64,000 nucleotides of DNA from Amyloporia xantha (GCA_036971615.1 JAYKKR010000003.1:1426001-1490000), one strand, 5' to 3'. Counted from the stretch's first letter, positions 1 to 11,114 are shown. The notes: generated by a model from the letters alone, not told the origin. Made by a program: numbers and translations.

Positions 1-640
1 GCGAAATACATCAACATCGTCCGAAATGTGATCAACGTGCTTCCCATTGTCTGGATCGCCAACGGGATTGTGATTAGCCATTGCTTCGTCGGCGTACCAA
101 TGCGGCTATCTGACACGCTCTCGTCAGGTCGGACTTCCTCTGAAGACTGACGCCAACCCGACAGGGATTTACCCCAAGCAAGAACTAGTGGAAAAGTTCG
201 CCAATGTAGCCAAGTCAGGTTCCTCCCTTTCGTCCTTTTTCCACCTGTGCTTATTCTCTAAATCAGCTATGTATTTGTGAATATTTCCGCAGCGGATGAC
301 TTCATCCTGCGTGAGAAGACATCCCAAACTGCCAAGATGATTACTGGCTACATCAAAGGGCACCTGGCCAAGCTTGGGTCTGGCAGTGTGCGTTTCGAGC
401 GCTGTAGTCTTCTTATCTGTCTAACATGATGATTTTAGCTCTCAGGCCTTACCGATTCCGTAATAAACTGGGTCCGAGTCTCGGGCGCAAACGAGCATGA
501 CAGCTCTTTCATGAAGTCTCTTTCGGCGGCAGGAAAGCACAGCTCGCATGATGCCCTTGCTGCTGGATTGTTTGCAGAGGCAGTGGCCACTGCGGCGCTG
601 TACTCACGAGCTTTGAATACGGTGCCCGCTAGGTTCCCCT
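1..640 (+). pseudogene. Fragment of Ppo/linoleate diol synthase-like fatty acid oxygenase (P450 domain)
   Basis: The translation resembles the C-terminal P450-like domain of psi-producing oxygenases, haem enzymes that rearrange fatty-acid hydroperoxides. Visible pieces in order are a helix ending in LPIVWIA (about 1-60), LPLKTDANPTGIYPKQELV (about 132-190), ILREK...KGHLAKLGS (about 302-375), and after an intron SGLTDSVINWV and AAGLFAEAVATAALYS (about 437-610). The introns are still present, so the copy was made from DNA. The window starts inside the fragment, and it stops abruptly near 640, where EDC4-like sequence begins. No haem-ligand region follows and no complete enzyme can be encoded here. 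The family call is from motif recognition; the pseudogene status is inference from the truncation and fusion. Confidence 0.7.
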
Positions 641-645
641 TGTAC

Positions 646-3600
646 CTTCCACTACCCGCGCCCCAGCAGACCCAGGCGGCCGAAGTCAAGCCTGCCAGAC
701 AAGCGTTGCTACCAGCCCTGACGAGTGGTCCCATGGCTCAATATCCTCAGCCCGTACCGATGTTCAGTGTGCCTCCACCCAGGCTGAAGACGCCTCCGTC
801 AGAAGAAGTCGAAGGCGAGTATAGTCGAGACGAGAGCGAGCGCACCCAGGAGGCAAGAGGTAAGAATGCAAAGGGGAAAAACGTCGGTCGGAAGGACAAG
901 GACAAGGATGACAATGGCAAGGAGAAAGAAGCGAGAGGCCGTGGAGGGGACGCCGCAGTTATCAACGAATCTCCGCTGGGCGTTGCATTATCTAAGGAGA
1001 TCAGGAAAGTAGAAGAAAGTCTCCACACGCGTATTGGACGCCTTATTGGCAAGGAGCTCGACAAGCAACGTAAGTATAGTATTCGCTTGCTCAGACTTTT
1101 TTCCTGACTAGTGATTCTCAGACCAACGTTTGGAGGAGGCTCGTGCCAAGGAGCAGGCCGCTGACTTCGTCCGTCAAGAGAAAATCTTGAAGTTGATCTC
1201 CACGGAACTGACGAAAAATACCACACGAGTCGTCGAGATGGCAGTCAAGTCCGAAGTGCAGAGTTCGGTCTTGCCTTCCCTCGAGAACATTACAAAGACC
1301 GAAGGGAAGGCTGCGCTCAGCAATCAGATCTCTTAAGGGATGTCGGAGGGCTATGAAACAGGTATGACGCTTCGTGGTTTTCTTGTGACTTCAAATTCAT
1401 GTTATTCGCCTAGACACTCCCAAACGAGATCGAGAGGATGCTCATGCGTCCGGACATCTCTTCTCATCGCACGTACCGTCTCCGGGCGGTGACGCCTGTC
1501 GTCGAGAGGTACGTTGAAGACGCGATCACCAAAACTCTCATTCCTGCATACACGCAGCAGTCGTCTGCGATGCACCAAGAGCTATCGCTAGAGATTTCAT
1601 ACCGAGATCCTGGGTCTGAAGAAAGAGGTGATAACATAGCAGACGGAAGCTCTAAGAGGACAAGAGGTGCGTCTCCTTCTGGCTCCTATTATCTCTGTTC
1701 TTATGAGATACACAGTCCTTGATCGGTGAACCCGAGCAATCAGTCAGGCTTCTGTCCGACCAAGCGAGGTTCCTTACCCTCAACGCCTCTACCATTACAC
1801 ACCCCATACAACCTCGGAATTCACCGGGCACGTCTGGCAGCAATCAACATACACAGGGTTTGTCTCACCTATTGCGACAACAGAATATGCCTCCCAATAC
1901 TCAGTCGCATCAATACAACCCTCCAATGCATGGACCTTTCAGACAACAACAGCAACAACAATAGCAACCACCTCCGCCAATGCACCCAATTGGCTCAATG
2001 CCAACATTGCTGCGTCACAGGCGTCACATCCGATGAGTCCGACTGCGCCGCCGCCTCTACCGCCCCAGCGGCGCGGTTGACAGAGGCATGAGGGAGATGG
2101 AATATCAACACGGACGGTTCCACACGACGTCTGGAGATGCACCGAGAACGTCCGGTACGTCCTTTCGTCCCGTGTTGCCATCCGCGCTCGCTGACATTCC
2201 GTCCGGTAGATATCCCCAGTACCCGTCTCCAGATGATAGTACGTTTCGAACACGGTCCTCGGCTCATGTCTACCATGCTGTTCGATGCGCCCTGCCTGCC
2301 GTGTCGCCAGACGATGAAACTTTCGAATGTCGTCTCAAGGCCTGAGAGACGAGTAGGAGCCGTCCACTGTGGACGCGGATAAGTGCAGACATTGTGCTGA
2401 GAGCGTCCGGTGAGTCCTCCACGCCGTCGACGACATTCGTGCTTGCTGAAACTCCGTCCTGTAGGTATTTCGAACGTCGCCAATACCTGCCTCAGCCGTC
2501 TGGGAGGTGCGCTGCGCACTCAGAATAGTCAGCGAGTTCCACCCGCCAGCCGTGTCGCCGGACGAAGAAATGTTTGAATATCGTCCGAATGGAATGCAAG
2601 ACGAGTGGGAACCGTCCAGCGTGAACTTGAAGACAGATCGACGTGCTGAGAGCGTCCTTTAAGGCTCGCTGAAACTCCGTCCAGCAGCCGTTGTGGGAAT
2701 CACAAGACTCCAGCACCAGCCAGAGGACGATGCGGAGCGCGTCCAGAGCAGCCAGAGGACGAAGTAGCCTTCGTCCGAAGTCCTCGCACCAAGAGCACGG
2801 GTGTTCTCTGTCGGCTTCCCCGACAGACAATGAAATCGGAGGAAACGATCGAAGGGGGAGCGCAGTGCATGAGGGGCGACCACAGTGCGCTGAACGAGAG
2901 CATGCGAAGAACACCCCACAGCCCTCCTTGGACGAGGCTCGCCCCCAGTGTCTGCTTGACACCGGCATGACCCATCTCCGAGCCGGACGGCGAAACATCA
3001 AATTTCGAACGCGGCCCTTACAGGGCGGACAGGGCGCCGTCGGAGCAGGCGCGAACGCACGCTACACGCATCGTCTGGCCTCAGAACAACACGCCTCTAC
3101 TCGCTCGGCCGTGGCGTCCGTTCGTGAGAGGTCGACGATCATGAACGGCAGCTGGGGTAGTGGCGCGCCGTGTGAGAGACCGATAGAATCACCCAGTGAA
3201 GTATGGTACGTACTTTCACGTACCTTCTTAGACTCTATGTCACCCCTCCAGACGCTAATGCACACTCTGCTCAGCCGTATCGTTCGAAATCTTGAAATTC
3301 GACTGGCAGGCAGATGATGCGCTCCTCCCCTCCTGCCCAATCTGAGGAGTGGGATGACACGTATCTTACTGTGCTTGGTACCCAGGATATTCGCAAGCTC
3401 CGCGAGCTGCTAGCGCGATCGAACCCCGAAGTGATCATGCCCTTGAGTGGGCAGAGCCCTCTTTCTCAGGCTGTTGTGCTCACTCTCGTGCACCGGGTGC
3501 GTGCCTACTCAGCTAAATGACGCTGACATCTGAATCTGACAGTTTTTGCTATTACTAAGTTGTCAAGCGTCATTAGCGAGACATCTCCTCTCGACGAGTC

Positions 3601-3865
3601 TTTCGAAGTGTCCATGTGGTGGTTGCAGTGGGCTGCGTCTTCACTCAATACGGTGGTATGTTATAACGTCTATGCATCAAGTGGTGGTCGCTCATAATTA
3701 TCTACAGGACCCCCTCATTTCGCCCTACATCGCGCGAGTGCTGCCAAATGTTCAGCAGATACTGAACACGACGAAACAGCGTCTCAGCATACTGCGATCG
3801 AAGCAACGCGCACGATCGCCGAGATTCAGGATATCCTCAGTCGCAAGCCAATATAGTATCATAGC
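646..3865 (+). pseudogene. Decayed 3' half of an EDC4/Ge-1-like mRNA-decapping scaffold gene
   Basis: EDC4 family proteins bridge Dcp2 and Xrn1 in P-bodies; they have WD40 repeats, a linker, coiled coils and a C-terminal helical domain. Here the WD40 part is missing. A Pro-rich linker (about 646-800), a Lys/Glu-rich stretch and a coiled coil (about 960-1330) are readable, followed by a Gln-rich tract near 1940-1965. The C-terminal helical domain appears at 3314-3865 (for example DIRKLRELLARSNPEVIMPL, then SVISETSPLDESF in another frame). Lesions include an in-frame TAA at 1334-1336 just before GMSEG, shifts of frame around 1470-1500 and near 3790, and stops through 2090-3180. Introns are retained. 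The sequence is joined directly to oxygenase sequence upstream, so this is a captured or rearranged copy and not the native gene. Confidence 0.72.
2140..2700 (+). repeat. Three diverged ~250-bp tandem copies inside the EDC4-like relic
   Basis: The motif GAGAACGTCCGG / GAGAGCGTCCGG / GAGAGCGTCC recurs near 2149, 2399 and 2650. In the first two copies it is followed by an intron-like GT...TCCGTCC(G/T)GTAG. The segments at 2302 and 2552 (GTGTCGCC(A/G)GACGA...) repeat in step with it. This looks like tandem duplication of an exon plus intron, now diverged; a weaker fourth copy may extend to about 2830. Confidence 0.55.
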
Positions 3866-4490
3866 TTCCCTCGTTCTTGATGCATTCTTCCTCATGTATA
3901 CGCGCTGCACGCCGATGTGGCACAGATCCACATTTCAAAGGTCAGACCTCTTGTGCAGGCAGGTAGCCATCATCGCGCTTTCGCTGATTCCCGAACCAGG
4001 ATTCAGTGTCGAAGCTCATGGACTTCGGTAGTTCTAAGGGAGGGAAGATGCCTCTTCCTGCTCTCGTCGGTCCGACAGTGGGTATCTATGGTGCGCGACA
4101 CTACAGGATCGCATCCTAAAGTGGTCGTCCTGGGATGTCGTGACGAGTCTCGTGAATTGGAGAACTGCGAAAGACGAACAGTCGGTCGCTCATTCAGCTC
4201 TGTTGGAGCCAAGACGTCCAGAAGCAGCCGGACCCGAACGCACGATGCGTTCTCAATATCTTCGATAATAATCGCGCTCACTGAGCCTTCAACAAGAAGC
4301 GCTTTTGCAGGACATTCAGACGGCACAGAGCGTAGTCGACGGAAGCGAACGACATGCACAAGCATGCTCTGTGGCACACTTCAGCTTCTCAAGATGGCCG
4401 TTTTCATTTCATAATTTACCTATTCATTTTCAGCTGTTTTGTTATCTTCTGTCTATTGTTACAAGTACTGATTGTTGTTTGTCCTTGACA
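3866..4490. other. Unassigned sequence between EDC4 relic and transposase fragment
   Basis: Several frames stay open for 100-160 codons, but none resembles a family I recognise. An AT-rich stretch with an acceptor-like CAG lies just before 4491. It may be a further captured host fragment or the missing middle of the Plavaka element. Confidence 0.3.
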
Positions 4491-6283
4491 GCCTTTCACT
4501 AATGACTTCCCCCGCGCCGACATCCACCAAATGCTATCACCCGACATCCTACATCAGCTCATCAAAGGAACGTTCAAGGACCATTTAGTGGATTGGGTTG
4601 AACAATACCTTACACAGAAGCATGGCAATACACGCGCACAAGAGATCTTGGCTGATATCGACAGACGGTAAGTCTAGTATCCATAAAAGAGCCGTCCGGA
4701 CTACTGATTAGTTCACTACAGCATTGCAGTTGTTCCTGCCTTCTCCGGCTTGCGCCGCTTTCCCGAAGGCCGGGCCTTCAAACAATGGACCGGGGATGAT
4801 TCCAAGGCACTTATGAAGGTATAGTACTCGGATCTCTGTGGCATATGCAACTCTTATCCTACATTCATGCAGGTCTACCTCCCCGCAATTGCTGGGCATG
4901 TTCCGCGGGACATGGTACGCGCAATTCGCGCTTTCCTTGAATTCTGCTACATTGCAAGACGGAATGTACACACCATGAAAAGTCTGGAAGATCTCGACAA
5001 CGCTTTAAAACGCTTTCACCAATACCGTCCCGTCTTTGCATTACATGGGGTTCGCGTTAATGGGTTCTCTCTTCCTCGCCAACACTCCCTGCTACATTAT
5101 CTATTTCTCATTTGGGAATTTGGAGCTCCGAATGGCCTGTGTTCATCTATTACAGAATCCAAGCATATCAAGGCTGTCAAGGAGCCCTGGCGGCGTTCAA
5201 GTCGTTATAACGCTCTCGGCCAGATGCTTCTGACAAACCAACGACTCGACAAATTAGCTGCATCGCGCGTAGACTTTGTGAGTCGTGGCATGCTGCAAGA
5301 ACCTCTCTCGGTGGCGACAAACCGTGCTCTAGGTAAATCAGTCTCATTTAGCTTTTTAAAAAAAATACTTACCTAGAGTCTTTCAATAAGACCCGAACAA
5401 TAACAATGCACAACAAGGCGATCAGAATCGCATCATAAACGCAAACACGAACACTGATGCAAATGCTGCGGCAGGAATGGATCTTGACAGAGATGATGAG
5501 GCTTTACCTGGGCCAACGGTTGAAGGATACGTAACTATGGCGGTGACCATCCGTAAGAGCATTTCATAGTACTATCCGAGCTATCTCTCTGAATAGTGGC
5601 GATGTGTAGAGCGGCGCCACGCACGATCGGTCAGCGGCGTTGCCGCCGAAATCAAGCAGCCCAGACTACCGCAATTCATACGGCGGTTTCTATATGACCA
5701 GCTCATGCCGGACGCTGTTATCCCAGGCTCCGACGTAGCTCTGAATCAATGCCCAAATTTCAGTGACTCGGAAAGGATCAACATACATTATTCTGCCGCT
5801 GCCACATATTTCGCCCCTAGCGATGCAAGCGGTGTTGGTGGAATGCATCGTGAACACCTTCGGGCTTCGCCACGATGGTTCAAGGGTGCACCTCGCTTCG
5901 ATTGCGCAATCCTCAAGCCTGATCTTGACGGTCACGGCTCACCTAACGGCAATGTTGACATTGTCCGTGTTCTTCTATTTTTCTCGTTTCGTTATCAAAA
6001 TATCCAGTACAAGTGTGCATTAGTCCGGCACTTCGACTGTTTAGGGAACCAGCCAGATGAGGATACGGGTATGTGGGTTGTCACTCCAGCTCGCAAAGCT
6101 GATCGTTCTCCGAAAATTTGTGTTATTCCTCTTAACCGCATTGTCCGAGCGGCACATTTGATACCAGTCTATGGAACTGCACAAGTACCGTATGATATGA
6201 CCCACTTTTATTCATTGGATGCCTTCCGCACTTTCTATGTAAACAGGTTCGCTGACCACCACATGTTTGAAATCCTAGGGTAG
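4491..6283 (+). pseudogene. Plavaka-type transposase, 3' portion only
   Basis: Spliced reading gives [20 protein letters not shown], then a [11 protein letters not shown] segment, GLRRFPEGRAFKQWTGDDSK, LPAIAGHVP, FCYIARRNVHT and a C-terminal region ending at the TAG at 6281-6283. This is the typical C-terminal half of the basidiomycete Plavaka (CACTA-related) DDE transposases. Introns lie at about 4668-4721, 4820-4872, 5333-5391 and 5553-5610, with exon phases that fit. The N-terminal zinc-finger and first catalytic parts expected of a roughly 900-1000 residue protein are absent, because the EDC4-like relic lies where they should be. It is therefore 5'-truncated and presumably inactive, although the remaining exons show no stop codon. 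Convincing element ends were not found. Confidence 0.72.
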
Positions 6284-6850
6284 CTTAATGTACTTATGCT
6301 GCTTATGATGGCTTTCACATTTTATATTGCACAAATTGTCTTCGGCTGCTTTGTCGGTTTCCCACTTCACACTAGTTCCGATTGATTGTGTACTTTAGAA
6401 CTTGCAGCGTGCTTTTTGTCTTGTAAATTTTACTTAGTTACTTGGAATACTTTGATAGTATATTGGCAGCACATTGTAAAGACAAAAAGTAAATTAATTC
6501 CGCGGTGTACATTGTCTTTCTGGTCTTTCTGGTCTTAATGGATTTGTTAAGTACACTAAGACACAATAAGACTAATTTGACATTTGCTGATGCAGGAGGG
6601 GAGAGAGGGCAGGTTGGTGGGAGGACATGCTTGGTTCGTCGTATGGCTAGGGTGGGGTTGCTGGCGATGACGGGACCAGAAGAAAAGGGAAAAATGTTCA
6701 GCGTTTAAGTCAGTTAACGAGATGCACTAGTGAGCCGAATTAGTGTTTATTATGATGGGGGGCCTGTTGTGTGGGAGAGTATTGGAGAGAAGCGAACATT
6801 CGTGCGAAGGAAAGTGAGACATGTCTTTTCAAAAGGAGAGGGAGGGTGGG
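6284..6850. other. 3' flank of the transposase fragment, purine-rich towards the DIRS-like element
   Basis: AT-rich sequence is followed from about 6590 by G/A-rich sequence. No coding frame is supported, and no target duplication of the neighbouring retroelement is visible. Confidence 0.4.
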
Positions 6851-7002
6851 CTTTTCGAGAGCGAGAGGTATCTCAAAACTAGAAGTACTCGATACTAGCA
6901 GGTCGCGGTGGCAGAGAAAGGGAGCTTAGGCGCTCGCCACCGCGTGTTCACAGACATTACTCTAAGTTCCGCTCGTACCTCGCTTCTCCCTAGAGGTGCT
7001 CA
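6851..7002 (-). repeat. Terminal direct repeat (3' end of DIRS-like element)
   Basis: Identical over 152 bp to 16082-16233. The repeat contains the inverted pair CGCGGTGGC...GCCACCGCG, and its two edges are loosely complementary (AGCGAGAGGTATC against GTACCTCGCTTCTC), so it can fold on itself. Confidence 0.95.
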
Positions 7003-7458
7003 TCTGTGGACGTTGCTAAGCTCTCGCTGAGGTAGGACGTGTCACCTGATTTGGGTGCGAGTCACAAGATATGCATTGCTAGATAAGTCCGACGAGATAA
7101 GGGAATTAAGACGAGATGGATAGGCTAGTAGAGAAAAAGGCGAGGCATAGGTTGTAGATAGAAAACGAGACGAGTGAACGACGAGAACGGCAGAGCGTAA
7201 AACGACGAGACACGGCGTAGTGTACAAACGACGAAAAAACGGCAGAGCATAAAACGAAAGGCGCGATGTGAGATAAAGCAAATAAGAGGTCCGAGGGAAT
7301 GGGCGATAGCCCGGCAGGGCTGTCCGACATGACAAGAAACGTCCCACGTGCTGCGGGGGAGAACGCGGTGAGCAGCGATTCCCGGATACTAGGAGAGCAG
7401 CGACGCATCCGCGAGCCGCGGATACCCCGCTAAGATAGGAGCTGGAGACTCACCCATT
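7003..7458 (-). other. 3' non-coding region of the DIRS-like element
   Basis: Lies between the recombinase stop and the terminal repeat. It has a purine-rich plus strand with a short irregular duplication (ACGGCAGAGC(G/A)TAAAACGA near 7190 and 7241). No coding frame is supported. Confidence 0.5.
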
Positions 7459-9300
7459 TTAACGCACCGGGGGCATGGTGTAACGAATAAAGGCATCATG
7501 TACGGTCGGTGTGGCCTGCATATAAGGAGCCATGACTTGGGCGTGTTTGCGCAAGTACACCGTGAATGCGTCGCTCGCCCAACGGCCTTTGGCTTTGACA
7601 ACGTCGAAGGGGACTCCGCGCAGGAGGTACTCCAGGGTGCCTCCGATGCGGATGCCATGGCCCTGCAACGGGTCCGTGCCAGCTGCACGAGACGCTTTCG
7701 CAATGCGAGCGAGGAAAGCGGGTTTGGTCAACGGCCGACTGCTCCCTTTCATGGTGTGCGTGAAAAGGGACGCGTTCGCCGGTGGTTTGTTGACGCGGAT
7801 GTGGTTCGCGAGGGCGGCGGTAGGATCGGACGGTCCCAGCTGAGTCGCCCAGAAAATGTCTTCGCCGCTCGCAGCCGACTTCGTTTTTGGGAGGAACAGT
7901 ACGGTCTCTTCCAGGCCGTTTCGATCGCGCGCCAGGCGCATGTTGGAGAGCTTGACGTGGACCGCTGGATCGAAGGATTGAAGGGACGGGACAGTTAGCT
8001 CGCCAAGTCGAGCGACCGCGTAGAAGGCCGTGGTGAGGCATGCCCAGACAGCTGCGTCGAGGGGAACATCGAGGTTCAGTTGCTCCCTCAGAGAGCACAG
8101 ATAGTCTACCGTGTAAGGTCGTCGTTTCTTCCGCCGGGAAGACTTCGGTTCCACGTTCTCGGCACCCCGGAGCAAGACTTCGGCCTCTCTGTGATCAACG
8201 ATCCAAGGGATGCCGTGGAGGAGGTGCCATGCGCGGATCCCCCAGAAGTAATTACTGATGGTGCTGCCAGCGTAGGAGCCGGCGAGACAGGCTATGAAGC
8301 TTAGAATCAAAACCGTGCTTGCCGGTGCGCGCTCAGCTTCGGGGATTTGTTTCAGATCACACATGACGTGATAGACGAGTAGGCCCGACCCATATGTCTC
8401 TGCTGTCTTGGCGGCCCATGCGTGCGCAGTCACGGCGTTGATGCGCGCAATGTCCGCGTCGGATATCGACACCGGGGAGCCGTCGGTTGCGATGGCTCGT
8501 CGGGACGTGAGTGGACGCCACAGGCGAAGGCGGTCCTTCGCAAGACAATGGGGACGCAGGGAAGACGGGGTTGGGGTGAGACTTGGCGAGTACGGACGCG
8601 GTGGGGCTGACTGGGTGCGTGCTGTGGGGAGGGTCGCGTTGAAACGGCTGTTAGTCGTCCCAGTAGGAGAGCTGCCAGAGGTAGTCCTCGGTTCGGCCGT
8701 CGAGACGGTGGTTGGCGTCGGCACGCTGCGCTGGGGTGAGGCGGGTCTGGGCGGGAGTGACGGAGCTGTCAACGGCAGGTTCGGACGAGGAACGGGGTGT
8801 GTCAAAATCGACGAGGAAACATTGAATCTCGGTTGGGATCGGGATGGGAGGGAGCAAGAGGCCGGCAGGGGGATACTTGCCACGGGAGGGGCCATCCGCT
8901 GGGTTGCGGGCACTCTCGACATATCTTGGATGTATGCGGCAGCCGGAAGGCTCAAGGAACGCGTGGATGCGCTTGAAAACGTCGTTGGTGGCGCGGTTCC
9001 GACTCCTGCCGTTCCACCAGCCTTCGACAACCCCGACGTTGTCGCCGAAGACGGTAAGGTCAGTGAAGGGGGAAGGGTGACGAAGGAGGAACCGTACGAG
9101 AAACTCGAAACCGATGGCTTCAGCCCACCCGATGTCTCTACCTTCGGACTGCCAGCCTGGGAGTAGCCTCCATGCACGCCATCGCCCCCCAATGACGATC
9201 CCGATGCCCGTACCGGAGCTTGCATCGGAGAAGGCGTTGACGTCGACCACTTCGCAGGGACCAGGGATGGCACGACGGATGACTGGTTTGGCGACACCAA
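7459..9300 (-). CDS. DIRS-like tyrosine recombinase (integrase)
   Basis: A 613-codon open frame. Roughly the first 230 residues are low-complexity Ser/Pro/Thr and overlap the RNase H frame, so the true start is probably internal. The C-terminal two thirds are a phage-integrase fold: a SAM-like core-binding domain (AHAWAAKTAETYGSGLLVYH) followed by the catalytic domain. Arg I is in AVARLGEL, the His-x-x-Arg box is HGIRIGG, a Trp is in KGRWASDAF, and the nucleophile candidate is Tyr in FTVYLRKH. All are the residues expected for an active enzyme. It would join circular cDNA of the element to the chromosome. Overlap of recombinase and RNase H frames is usual in this group. No stop or frameshift was seen. 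Confidence 0.88.
   Translation of the reverse strand: MVSPNQSSVVPSLVPAKWSTSTPSPMQAPVRASGSSLGGDGVHGGYSQAGSPKVETSGGLKPSVSSFSYGSSFVTLPPSLTLPSSATTSGLSKAGGTAGVGTAPPTTFSSASTRSLSLPAAAYIQDMSRVPATQRMAPPVASIPLPASCSLPSRSQPRFNVSSSILTHPVPRPNLPLTAPSLPPRPASPQRSVPTPTTVSTAEPRTTSGSSPTGTTNSRFNATLPTARTQSAPPRPYSPSLTPTPSSLRPHCLAKDRLRLWRPLTSRRAIATDGSPVSISDADIARINAVTAHAWAAKTAETYGSGLLVYHVMCDLKQIPEAERAPASTVLILSFIACLAGSYAGSTISNYFWGIRAWHLLHGIPWIVDHREAEVLLRGAENVEPKSSRRKKRRPYTVDYLCSLREQLNLDVPLDAAVWACLTTAFYAVARLGELTVPSLQSFDPAVHVKLSNMRLARDRNGLEETVLFLPKTKSAASGEDIFWATQLGPSDPTAALANHIRVNKPPANASLFTHTMKGSSRPLTKPAFLARIAKASRAAGTDPLQGHGIRIGGTLEYLLRGVPFDVVKAKGRWASDAFTVYLRKHAQVMAPYMQATPTVHDAFIRYTMPPVR
8651..9298 (-). CDS. RNase H domain of the DIRS-like pol, cut off from RT
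   Basis: The frame reads IRRAIPGPCEVVDV, then FSDASSG, AEAIGFEF, FGDNVGVVEGW and ARNPADGPSRG. These supply the Asp, Glu, Asp, Asp expected of an RNase H active site, which removes the RNA strand during reverse transcription. It continues the RT frame that stops at the nested element at 12815; the two halves would be one protein if the 3.5-kb insertion were absent. The first Met is at 9250, but in the original element translation came from the RT side. The C-terminal tail is Pro/Thr-rich and ends ...QLSYWDD at 8651. Confidence 0.82.
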   Translation of the reverse strand, partial: GVAKPVIRRAIPGPCEVVDVNAFSDASSGTGIGIVIGGRWRAWRLLPGWQSEGRDIGWAEAIGFEFLVRFLLRHPSPFTDLTVFGDNVGVVEGWWNGRSRNRATNDVFKRIHAFLEPSGCRIHPRYVESARNPADGPSRGKYPPAGLLLPPIPIPTEIQCFLVDFDTPRSSSEPAVDSSVTPAQTRLTPAQRADANHRLDGRTEDYLWQLSYWDD

Positions 9301-9660
9301 CTTATGTATACCTGGTGCACCAACTGACGGATAGGCCTACGAACGCTTATGCACCAGGCAGCGTTTCTGCCTGGCATCTGATGCATCAATCCCTGGGCTA
9401 TCTCCGGACCCTCCGGGGCCTCCTAGTGTTCGCCGTAGGGTCCCCTCGGCATCGCGGCTTATTACCATATGTAGTAAGTATCTATTAGAAAGGCCTTAGG
9501 TGATTTAATCTACAGCGAAATTTCTATTTTGGTGACACAGACTCATTTGGGCACTAAAAACTGTATTAAAATAGCAGAAAAATCATATTTTCATTTTCAA
9601 TTCAGTAGGTACAATGGTATGAGAATCTATATACTGTAGGTACGTCCGGCGAGCGTGCGA
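9301..9660 (+). repeat. Left outer inverted repeat of the nested element
   Basis: The reverse complement matches 12456-12815. It includes the small hairpin CCAGGCAG-CGTTT-CTGCCTGG (9354-9374), a GC-rich block around 9400-9460 and an AT-rich block around 9480-9640. Confidence 0.88.
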
Positions 9661-10700
9661 AGGGTACGCGCAGCGTGGATGGGCGGGAGCAGCGTAGACG
9701 GGCGGCGCAGCGTGCACGGGCCGGCGCAGCGTGCACGGGCGTGGCAGCGTACGCGGGCGGAGGGAACGTGCACGGGCAGGGCAGCATGCAGGGGCAGGCG
9801 CAGCGTACACGGGCAGGCGCAGCGTGGACGGACGGGTGCAGCGTGCAGGGGCGGCGCAGCGAGTGCGGATCGAGCGAGTGCGGACGGGGCACCGAGCGCG
9901 GACGGGGCACCGAGCGCGGATCGAGGGAGGGCGCAGCGAGCAGGGACGGGGCAGCGAGCGCAGATTGAGCGCGGATTGAGCGAGCAGCGACGGGGCAGCG
10001 AGTGCGGATCGAGCGAGCGGGCAGCGTATGTGCAGCGGGGACGGCGCGTGTGCAGCGGGGACGGCGCATGCGCAGCGGGGACAGCAGGAAGGGGCGGGGA
10101 CGGCAGGAAGGGGCGGGGACGGCGTATGCGCAGCGAGGACGGCGCGTGCGTGCAGCAGCGGGGACGGCGCATGCGCAGCGGGGACAGCAGGAAGGGGCGG
10201 GGACGGCAGGAAGGGGCGGGGACGGCGTATGCGCAGCGGGGACGGCGCGTGCGTGCAGCGGGGACGGCGCATGCGCAGCGGGGACGGCGCATGCGCAGCG
10301 GGGACAGCAGGAAGGGGCGGGGACAGCAGGAAGGGGCGGGGACAGCAGGAAGGGGCGGGGACAGCGTATGCGCAGCGGGGACGGCGTATGCGCAGCGGGG
10401 ACGGCGCGTGCGGACGGCAGATGCGCAGCGGGGACGGGGGATGCGCAGCGAGGACGGCGCGTGTGGAGCGGGGACGGTGCGCTTGGAGCGGGGACGGCGC
10501 GTGTGTAGCGGGGACGGCGCGTACGGGGACGGCGGATGTGCAGCGAGGACTGCGAATGTGCAGCGGGGACGGCGGGAGGGTTGGAGAGGGCAAAAGGGGT
10601 GAGCACGGCAGGACGGCGTGGGTGCAGGGTCGGAGGGATGGAGATGGCGAGAGGGCGGGGACAGCGAGAGAGGAGGGTGCTGACGGGCAGCGCAGCGACG
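9661..10700 (+). repeat. G-rich minisatellite, left arm of the palindrome
   Basis: Irregular tandem units built on GCAGCGTGCACGGGCGG, GCAGCGGGGACGGCG and GCAGGAAGGGGCGGGGACA. Four units of the last type are clustered around 10300-10365. All six frames stay open because the repeat lacks stops; the resulting Arg/Gly/Ala or Pro/Ala/Arg peptides should not be taken for genes. Confidence 0.9.
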
Positions 10701-10850
10701 AACACTACGTTAGTAGTGTTAAAATTTATAGACCCAAGAATAAAGACTCACTTTTTGACGCTGCTCACAGGCAGCAGCGGGACGACGACGGCGCGCCGCC
10801 GTCGTCGTCGTCGTCGTCGTCCAGCAGAGGCTAGGGTGACGCGTCACAAT

Positions 10851-10878
10851 GGGCAGTCCGGGAAGTGCCGGACTGCCC
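10851..10878. repeat. Perfect 11-bp inverted repeat
   Basis: GGGCAGTCCGG and CCGGACTGCCC are separated by six bases, next to the GACGCGTCAC end of the left inner arm. Confidence 0.85.
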
Positions 10879-11114
10879 AATGTGGAAGGCGTCTTAGTCG
10901 TCTTATATTCGTCTTACAGCACTTTGAGAGCATTACTATGCGCTCAGTAGTGCCTCAATCCCAATGAAAATTTAGGTCAGCATAGTATATTAGTATTATA
11001 ATGGACTCACCAAATATGAGGAGTATGAGGCGAAGACAGCGTGTACAGGAAGAGTCCCGAGTCGGCCGAAGCTCGGCGCAGCCAATCAGGTGGCGCGCTC
11101 AGCCAGGCGCGACT

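Noticed and set aside
6720..6740. GCACTAGTGAGC as a possible Plavaka (CACTA-type) end
   Set aside because: No matching inverted copy was found upstream, and no target duplication is visible.
7498..9166. Plus-strand frames of 166-252 codons
   Set aside because: They are shadows of the tyrosine recombinase and RNase H frames.
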